Source: an uncultured Caldilinea sp. (GTDB lineage: Bacteria; Chloroflexota; Anaerolineae; Caldilineales; Caldilineaceae). From it: a stretch of 22,001 nucleotides of DNA. Below, in pieces: positions 1 to 22,001 of the stretch. The notes beneath the pieces were generated by a model. That model made no database searches and was not told the origin of the DNA. It saw nothing but the letters and a program-made list of their open reading frames with translations. The position numbers were made by a program, and so were the translations under genes. The stretch is taken from the NCBI RefSeq assembly GCF_937128415.1, contig NZ_CAKZMJ010000016.1, forward strand, positions 1-22,001. The letters are read 5' to 3'. The stretch's first letter is position 1. The number at the start of each line of letters is the position of its first letter.

Positions 1-1
1 T

Positions 2-21
2 CTCTCCCAATGCTGGGAGAG
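2..21. repeat. Perfect 8-bp hairpin, CTCTCCCA/TGGGAGAG
   Basis: CTCTCCCA at 2-9 pairs exactly with TGGGAGAG at 14-21 around a 4-nt loop. Similar CTCCC/GGGAG palindromes are common between genes in many bacteria. No T tract follows, so a classical intrinsic terminator is not supported. Confidence 0.6.
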
Positions 22-68
22 GGGGAGAAAGCGCCGTCGCAGCCCCGAATTCTCTGGATTCATCGTAG

Positions 69-87
69 GTGCGGCTCGCAGCCGCAC
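69..87. repeat. Perfect 8-bp hairpin, GTGCGGCT/AGCCGCAC
   Basis: GTGCGGCT at 69-76 pairs with AGCCGCAC at 80-87 around a CGC loop. An alternative register pairs AGGT (67-70) with ACCT (88-91) across a 2-nt bulge. It could be a dispersed palindromic repeat or the stem of a Rho-independent terminator without a U tract. Confidence 0.6.
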
Positions 88-197
88 ACCTCAGGCGCAC
101 CCAGGAGCCGCAGGAAAAAAATCTGCATACAGAGACTCCTTTGCGACTCTCAACGCAACCTCATCGGACTCAATCGATACGCGCCGATGAAGCGCAT

Positions 198-1045
<848 letters not shown>

Positions 1046-1066
1046 TCCAGTCGCGCGTTGGACAAT

Positions 1067-1099
1067 GCAAAGCCATAAAATTTGGGGCAAAAGCCATAA
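1067..1099 (+). promoter_or_regulatory. Direct-repeat candidate operator between deoR-like and HAD genes
   Basis: GCAAAGCCATAA (1067-1078) is repeated as GCAAAAGCCATAA (1087-1099); the shared AAAGCCATAA cores are 21 bp apart, two helical turns. They lie in the 131-bp gap before the HAD gene, upstream of a weak extended -10-like sequence (TGG TACACT, 1119-1127). DeoR-family proteins often bind repeated sites, so this may be an operator of the adjacent regulator. That link is inference. Confidence 0.35.
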
Positions 1100-1176
1100 C
1101 GTGAAGTTAACCCAAAGCTGGTACACTTGAGCGATGTGAAAAATACTATCGTTCAAGAACTTCACGGAGCAGGAAG

Positions 1177-1941
<765 letters not shown>

Positions 1942-1964
1942 CGGGAGATGATTTGCAACGGTGA

Positions 1965-2019
1965 TTTGTGGTGCGTGTTCCGTGGGGATTCGCCCACGCG
2001 CCACAAACCCTGGAACACC
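1965..2019. repeat. Fold-back element, copy A
   Basis: TTTGTGGTGCGTG (1965-1977) pairs with CACGCGCCACAAA (1995-2007): 13 bp with one G-T pair. Competing pairings exist: CGTGGG (1981-1986) with CCCACG (1993-1998), and GTGTTCC (1975-1981) with GGAACAC (2012-2018). The element occupies most of the intergenic gap and ends 28 bp before the ribosome binding site of the E2 gene. The arms share words with copies B, C and D. Confidence 0.7.
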
Positions 2020-2059
2020 TATGAGCGACTCAGTTTGAACAAAAAGCAGGAGAGAATCC

Positions 2060-3470
<1,411 letters not shown>

Positions 3471-3489
3471 AACGGAGAGGTGGTGCGTG

Positions 3490-3644
3490 TTTCGTGTTGC
3501 GTGTTTCGTGATAAGAACCGAATACACAACACGCAATACGCACTACGCAATACGCACTACGCAACACCCAATCACGCAATACGCAGTACGGAACACCCAA
3601 TCACGCAATACGCAGTACGGAACACCCAATTGCGCAACACGAAA
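3490..3644. repeat. Fold-back element, copy B, with internal tandem repeats
   Basis: The ends are a perfect 12-bp inverted repeat: TTTCGTGTTGCG (3490-3501) and CGCAACACGAAA (3633-3644). Between them lie two copies of a 14-bp unit ACGCAATACGCACT (3531-3558) and a 29-bp unit starting at 3564, repeated at 3593 and begun a third time at 3622. It fills the gap between the E2 and E1 genes and ends 10 bp before the chosen E1 start. Confidence 0.85.
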
Positions 3645-3654
3645 GAAGCCGACT

Positions 3655-6117
<2,463 letters not shown>

Positions 6118-6130
6118 CCACCCTGCGCCC

Positions 6131-6955
<825 letters not shown>

Positions 6956-7048
6956 AAACGCTATCGCCATAGCCTGCCCTTGCGCCCAAAATAAATCCTG
7001 CACCTCTCCCAACACCCTGTTCCTTCAACAGAAACAAAAAATTCCCCC

Positions 7049-7077
7049 TTGACAACCCTTCTCAGATCGTCTATATT
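7049..7077 (+). promoter_or_regulatory. Near-consensus sigma-70 promoter of the mini-FtsK gene
   Basis: TTGACA at 7049-7054, exactly 17 nt, then TATATT at 7072-7077: a perfect -35 and a 5/6 -10 at ideal spacing. Expected start site is about 7084. This is the best promoter match I found in the window and would be strong unless repressed. Confidence 0.85.
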
Positions 7078-7084
7078 TCCGGTG

Positions 7085-7100
7085 TAGAACATTTGTTCTA
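7085..7100. promoter_or_regulatory. LexA (SOS) box-like operator
   Basis: A perfect inverted repeat, TAGAACA (7085-7091) and TGTTCTA (7094-7100), containing the GAAC-N4-GTTC core at 7087-7098. It matches the Gram-positive DinR/LexA consensus CGAACRNRYGTTYC in its core; as I recall, Chloroflexota LexA uses this type of box. It lies right at the predicted transcription start, where bound repressor would block the promoter. Confidence 0.72.
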
Positions 7101-7124
7101 TTCTTTGACTGGAGCAACGACGCG

Positions 7125-8192
<1,068 letters not shown>

Positions 8193-8212
8193 AAGGATGT
8201 ACGTGGTTCATG

Positions 8213-8260
8213 TTGTGTGTTTCATGAAAAGACACGGCGTATGCAACACGAATCACGCAA
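8213..8260. repeat. Fold-back element, copy C (degenerate)
   Basis: TTGTGTGTTTCATG (8213-8226) faces CACGAATCACGCAA (8247-8260); 12 of 14 positions pair, one of them G-T. The right arm reads, on the other strand, TTGCGTGATTCGTG, close to the TTGCGTGTTTCGTG word of copy B. It ends 14 bp before the AAAGGAG ribosome binding site of the next gene. Confidence 0.6.
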
Positions 8261-8290
8261 CACGCGACAGATTCAAAGGAGCAAATGCAC

Positions 8291-8749
<459 letters not shown>

Positions 8750-8758
8750 GCGGCCCCG

Positions 8759-9649
8759 TCAAAATGAGGAAAACTTCTCATAGCCCGCCTGCGGAATCTC
8801 GCTCGCCGGCGGGCTCTTCGCCTGATGGAGGTCCAGGTTGTAGGTGTAGCCACTGCCGAGCGTGTGAATCTCCACGCCGCTGACGCGAAAGGGTTGGTTG
8901 GCCGCCGCTGCGTACAGGGTCGTTTCCTCCATTTGCCAGCCATCGACGATCAACGCCGCGCCGGCGCCGAAGACCTCCAGCTCGCTGTTGGCGTAGATGA
9001 CGGCGCCGGTGTTGGGGTCAAGCGCCACGCCGATCAGAAAGGGATTATGGGCGACGGCGACGAGCAGGCGCGGCAGGTGTGTGCGCAGATGTGTTCCGGC
9101 CTCCTCGTCGCAATCGAACGCTACGCGGTTGACGATGCCCAGGCCCGGCGCAAAACGAATCAGGGAGGACGTCAACTGGATTTCCGGCGCAGGCGCAACA
9201 TGGGTTGGAAGGATCATGTGCTGGCTCAAGACGCTGGCGCTGCGCCCTACGCCGCAGACGACGCGGCCGCGTGCGTTGGCGCGGCGAATCGCCTGCGCAA
9301 CGGGCGTTCCTCCCAGAACGCCGACAAAGCGCAGGGGATTGCCGTCGGTGATCATGACGCCCGTGGCGCTCTCGATACGCGTTATCAGTTCAGACGCAAA
9401 GGCCATGCGACGGTCGGCGATGGAAAGCACATCGACCGACTCCACCTCGGCGTCGAGAAGCCAGCGGCGACATCGCTCCACCAGAGGGTCGTCCGGCGCA
9501 GCCGTGGGCGCAATCAAGATACGCGCGCCGTAACCGCCCGCCTCGTCCCAAAAGCTCTGCATCATGCGCTCAAAACCGAGCGGTTCGGTCAACGGCCCCA
9601 TAAAGATGATCGGGCCGCGCGTGAACCCTGGTGGAACCGGGGCTGGCAT
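8759..9649 (-). CDS. Cyanophycinase-like (peptidase S51 family) protein with altered active-site motifs
   Basis: A 296-residue class-I-glutamine-amidotransferase-like protein related to cyanophycinase, an exopeptidase that cuts cyanophycin to beta-Asp-Arg. The family scaffold is visible: a GGxQ-like turn (ITDGNPLRF, 100-108), VLGGTPVAQAIRRANARG, the nucleophile elbow GVGRSASVLS with candidate S137, a THLRTH histidine region (H187) and the VALDPNTGAVI strand near 208-218. Canonical proteins read GGDQ, GTSAGA and IDEDTA at these places, so the oxyanion Gln and an acidic residue are changed. It may be a non-peptidase paralogue. The ATG follows AGGAGG with 5-nt spacing. No cyanophycin synthetase is in the window. 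It is the last gene of the minus-strand series. Confidence 0.75.
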   Translation of the reverse strand: MPAPVPPGFTRGPIIFMGPLTEPLGFERMMQSFWDEAGGYGARILIAPTAAPDDPLVERCRRWLLDAEVESVDVLSIADRRMAFASELITRIESATGVMITDGNPLRFVGVLGGTPVAQAIRRANARGRVVCGVGRSASVLSQHMILPTHVAPAPEIQLTSSLIRFAPGLGIVNRVAFDCDEEAGTHLRTHLPRLLVAVAHNPFLIGVALDPNTGAVIYANSELEVFGAGAALIVDGWQMEETTLYAAAANQPFRVSGVEIHTLGSGYTYNLDLHQAKSPPASEIPQAGYEKFSSF

Positions 9650-9660
9650 GGGAACCTCCT

Positions 9661-9729
9661 GTTGTGTGTTTCGTGGCTCGTGTTGCGCCTGCTGGAAAGA
9701 CGGTCACGGAGCACGAGCCACGCCACAAA
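9661..9729. repeat. Fold-back element, copy D
   Basis: CGTGGCTCGTG (9672-9682) pairs perfectly with CACGAGCCACG (9712-9722); outside it TTGTG (9662-9666) pairs with CACAA (9724-9728). It fills nearly the whole gap between two minus-strand genes and abuts the ribosome binding site of the cyanophycinase-like gene. Its outer arm TTTGTGGCGTG (minus strand) resembles copy A. Confidence 0.75.
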
Positions 9730-9732
9730 TGC

Positions 9733-10395
9733 TTATTCACCAAACTGCATTGCGCCGGTGAACGACCGCAAGAGCTGCATTCCGTCTTCCTCCGGCTGGA
9801 CGAGCGTAGCGATCAAGAGCTGTTCGCCCGTTGCGTCAAGCGCAGCGACTTGATGGCCGACCATGCGCCCGAGCTGCGTCGCAACGCGATACGAAACCAG
9901 GGCGACCGGCAACCCATCTGGCCGCAAATCGGTTGCGAGGCGGGCGGCGACGTCGCTGACGCTTTCGTCCTCGGCCAGCTGGCTGCGAACGTCTTCCAGA
10001 TAACGCTCGAGCGACAGGTCGTTGCGAGGGATGGCGACCAGCGTGAAGCGCAGAATGCTGTCGGCGAACGTCTCGGCTCCCCGCCAGGCTATCAGCAGCG
10101 GCGCAACGTCCTGCATGTCAAAGGGAGGATCGTCGGGCCATTGTTTCACCACATAGCGCCAACCTGCGGGCATTGAAAACGTCACCCAGTCCAGGTCAAG
10201 CGTCCCTTCGCCTTCCTGCCAAACGCCGCCCTCCTGCCAGGCATTGTGGGTCGGCGGCGAGGAAGTCGGCGTCGGCGACTCGGTGACCGGAGCAGGCGCA
10301 ATCTCAAGCGGTCGCAGCGCAGCCCAAGCCATGAACAGCGCCGAAGCGATGACCAACACACCGACGATGATAGTCCAGAGGGTTTGACTGCGCAT
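9733..10395 (-). CDS. Membrane-anchored extracytoplasmic protein of unknown function
   Basis: A 220-residue protein I do not recognise by family. Residues 7-28 (WTIIVGVLVIASALFMAWAA) form one N-terminal transmembrane anchor or uncleaved signal. A Pro/Thr/Ser-rich linker (ESPTPTSSPPT, 39-49) follows, then a globular domain from about 60 to 218 starting near DWVTFSMPAGW. The pattern of a mature domain opening with strands that read like F-x-MPxGW recalls PsbP/DUF1795-type secreted domains; that is only a resemblance. There is no lipobox cysteine. It begins 18 bp after the endonuclease III stop and is probably co-transcribed with it. Confidence 0.75.
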   Translation of the reverse strand: MRSQTLWTIIVGVLVIASALFMAWAALRPLEIAPAPVTESPTPTSSPPTHNAWQEGGVWQEGEGTLDLDWVTFSMPAGWRYVVKQWPDDPPFDMQDVAPLLIAWRGAETFADSILRFTLVAIPRNDLSLERYLEDVRSQLAEDESVSDVAARLATDLRPDGLPVALVSYRVATQLGRMVGHQVAALDATGEQLLIATLVQPEEDGMQLLRSFTGAMQFGE

Positions 10396-10413
10396 GGCGA
10401 GAGTAATCGGTCT

Positions 10414-11573
<1,160 letters not shown>

Positions 11574-11630
11574 GGCCCTCTTCTCCACATCGATGAGTCT
11601 CTCATGCGCCGTCATCGAAGAATCTCCACC

Positions 11631-13658
<2,028 letters not shown>

Positions 13659-13683
13659 CGTCTGATCCTGGTGGGGATTGGCG

Positions 13684-13689
13684 TATAAT
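13684..13689 (+). promoter_or_regulatory. TATAAT -10-like hexamer in the divergent nuclease/protease gap
   Basis: A perfect TATAAT lies in the 103-bp gap between the divergent nuclease (start 13658) and protease (start 13762). It would give a 5' leader of roughly 65 nt for the protease. No good -35 stands 16-18 bp upstream. The overlapping TATTAT on the other strand could serve the nuclease, also without a clear -35. Confidence 0.35.
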
Positions 13690-13761
13690 AGCTCAATCAT
13701 TGTGGCAGTTCGGAAACCACTGCAAAATAGACTTTTGCTGCATTCTTCCAGGATGATGTTG

Positions 13762-16914
<3,153 letters not shown>

Positions 16915-16953
16915 CCGCCTTGCCATCAACGGCCCGAGCAACGGCTGTCGTCG

Positions 16954-17655
<702 letters not shown>

Positions 17656-17723
17656 AGCAGGCCCCTTTCCTCTGGAGACGAGAAATGGTTCAACAACCCT
17701 AGAAGTGCATCTATCCGTTCCAC

Positions 17724-17749
17724 CCTGAGGAAGCTTCAGGCTCCCTGAA
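17724..17749 (-). promoter_or_regulatory. Mutually exclusive hairpins in the zinc-ribbon gene leader
   Basis: The segment 17735-17740 can pair in two ways: TTCAGG with CCTGAA at 17744-17749 (6 bp, 3-nt loop), or its TCAGG part (17736-17740) with CCTGA at 17724-17728 (5 bp). Both lie inside the ~120-nt transcribed leader of the minus-strand gene. No T run follows, so attenuation is not shown; it may be chance. Confidence 0.3.
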
Positions 17750-17782
17750 AGGTTGCAAAATCGCGAAACAAAGGCTCTTCCT

Positions 17783-17811
17783 ATTGTAGACCTCCCCGCC
17801 AACGTGTGCAA
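17783..17811 (-). promoter_or_regulatory. Sigma-70 promoter of the zinc-ribbon gene
   Basis: Read on the minus strand: TTGCAC (17811-17806), 17 nt, TACAAT (17788-17783). The -35 matches 5 of 6 and the -10 matches 5 of 6. Start site expected near 17776, leaving a leader of about 120 nt before ATG 17655. Confidence 0.65.
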
Positions 17812-17812
17812 C

Positions 17813-17860
<48 letters not shown>

Positions 17861-17894
17861 CCTCAGGAGAGACGCCGATCGGGAAAGGGGCAAC

Positions 17895-18108
<214 letters not shown>

Positions 18109-18111
18109 CTT

Positions 18112-19967
<1,856 letters not shown>

Positions 19968-19972
19968 ACAAG

Positions 19973-20992
<1,020 letters not shown>

Positions 20993-21019
20993 CAGCGCGA
21001 CCCACAAGAAACGAGGACT

Positions 21020-22001
<982 letters not shown>

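Noticed and set aside
3564..3630. CRISPR array from the regularly spaced 29-bp repeats
   Set aside because: The units abut directly with no unique spacers, only 2.3 copies exist, and no cas gene is present.
3487..3654. N-terminal extension of E1 from GTG 3487
   Set aside because: The translated stretch is low-complexity Thr/Asn/Gln/Arg peptide encoded by the tandem-repeat element; the E1 family begins after ATG 3655.
8755..8785. Intrinsic terminator between the convergent genes near 8750-8760
   Set aside because: Only a 5-bp ATGAG/CTCAT stem with a short T run can be drawn on the minus strand; too weak to call.
8825..9853. 342-residue plus-strand open frame opposite the cyanophycinase-like gene
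   Set aside because: It crosses the intergenic fold-back element, has no recognisable motif, and the minus strand has a ribosome binding site and family motifs.

Overview
The window looks like chromosomal DNA from a high-GC bacterium, most probably a Chloroflexota member of the Caldilineae/Anaerolineae kind. The clues are a pyruvate-dehydrogenase-type E1 with alpha and beta chains fused in one polypeptide beside a lipoyl E2, secreted proteins of which one ends in LPLLMR, a Gram-positive-type LexA-like palindrome, and a CT398-like zinc-ribbon coiled-coil protein. The taxonomic call is inference from gene content. No tRNA, rRNA, CRISPR array, insertion sequence or prophage gene was seen.

Layout. 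1-235: non-coding, with two hairpins and a promoter that appears to give a leaderless message. 236-1941: a DeoR-family regulator and a NagD-like HAD phosphatase. 2060-6955: a plus-strand run of E2 acyltransferase (with two E3-binding domains), fused E1 alpha/beta, and a YfiH/LACC1 enzyme. 7049-8749: a near-consensus sigma-70 promoter overlapped at its start site by a LexA-box-like palindrome, driving a short soluble FtsK-type motor followed by a small two-helix membrane protein. 8759-13658: a minus-strand series (read right to left) of secreted EEP nuclease, COG2236-like phosphoribosyltransferase, endonuclease III, a membrane-anchored protein of unknown function and a cyanophycinase-like protein. 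13762-16914: a large secreted subtilisin-like protease, divergent from the nuclease. 16954-17655: minus-strand zinc-ribbon protein. 17896-end: plus-strand operon of a Flp-pilin-like peptide, ComF, NrnA-type DHH phosphoesterase, TruB and RibF (cut by the window end).

How the genes work together. E1 and E2 supply the decarboxylating and acyl-transfer steps of a 2-oxo acid dehydrogenase complex; E3 is not in the window. The motor with its membrane partner looks like a DNA-damage-inducible chromosome-handling unit. The divergent nuclease and protease suggest extracellular DNA and protein scavenging. nrnA-truB-ribF is the usual RNA-turnover, tRNA-modification and flavin group, here joined to comF.

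The most notable signals are the LexA-like operator on the mini-FtsK gene, a family of four fold-back elements built from related TTTCGTG/TTTGTGG words, each lying just upstream of a ribosome binding site or start codon, and a 23-residue insertion in the first conserved block of TruB.
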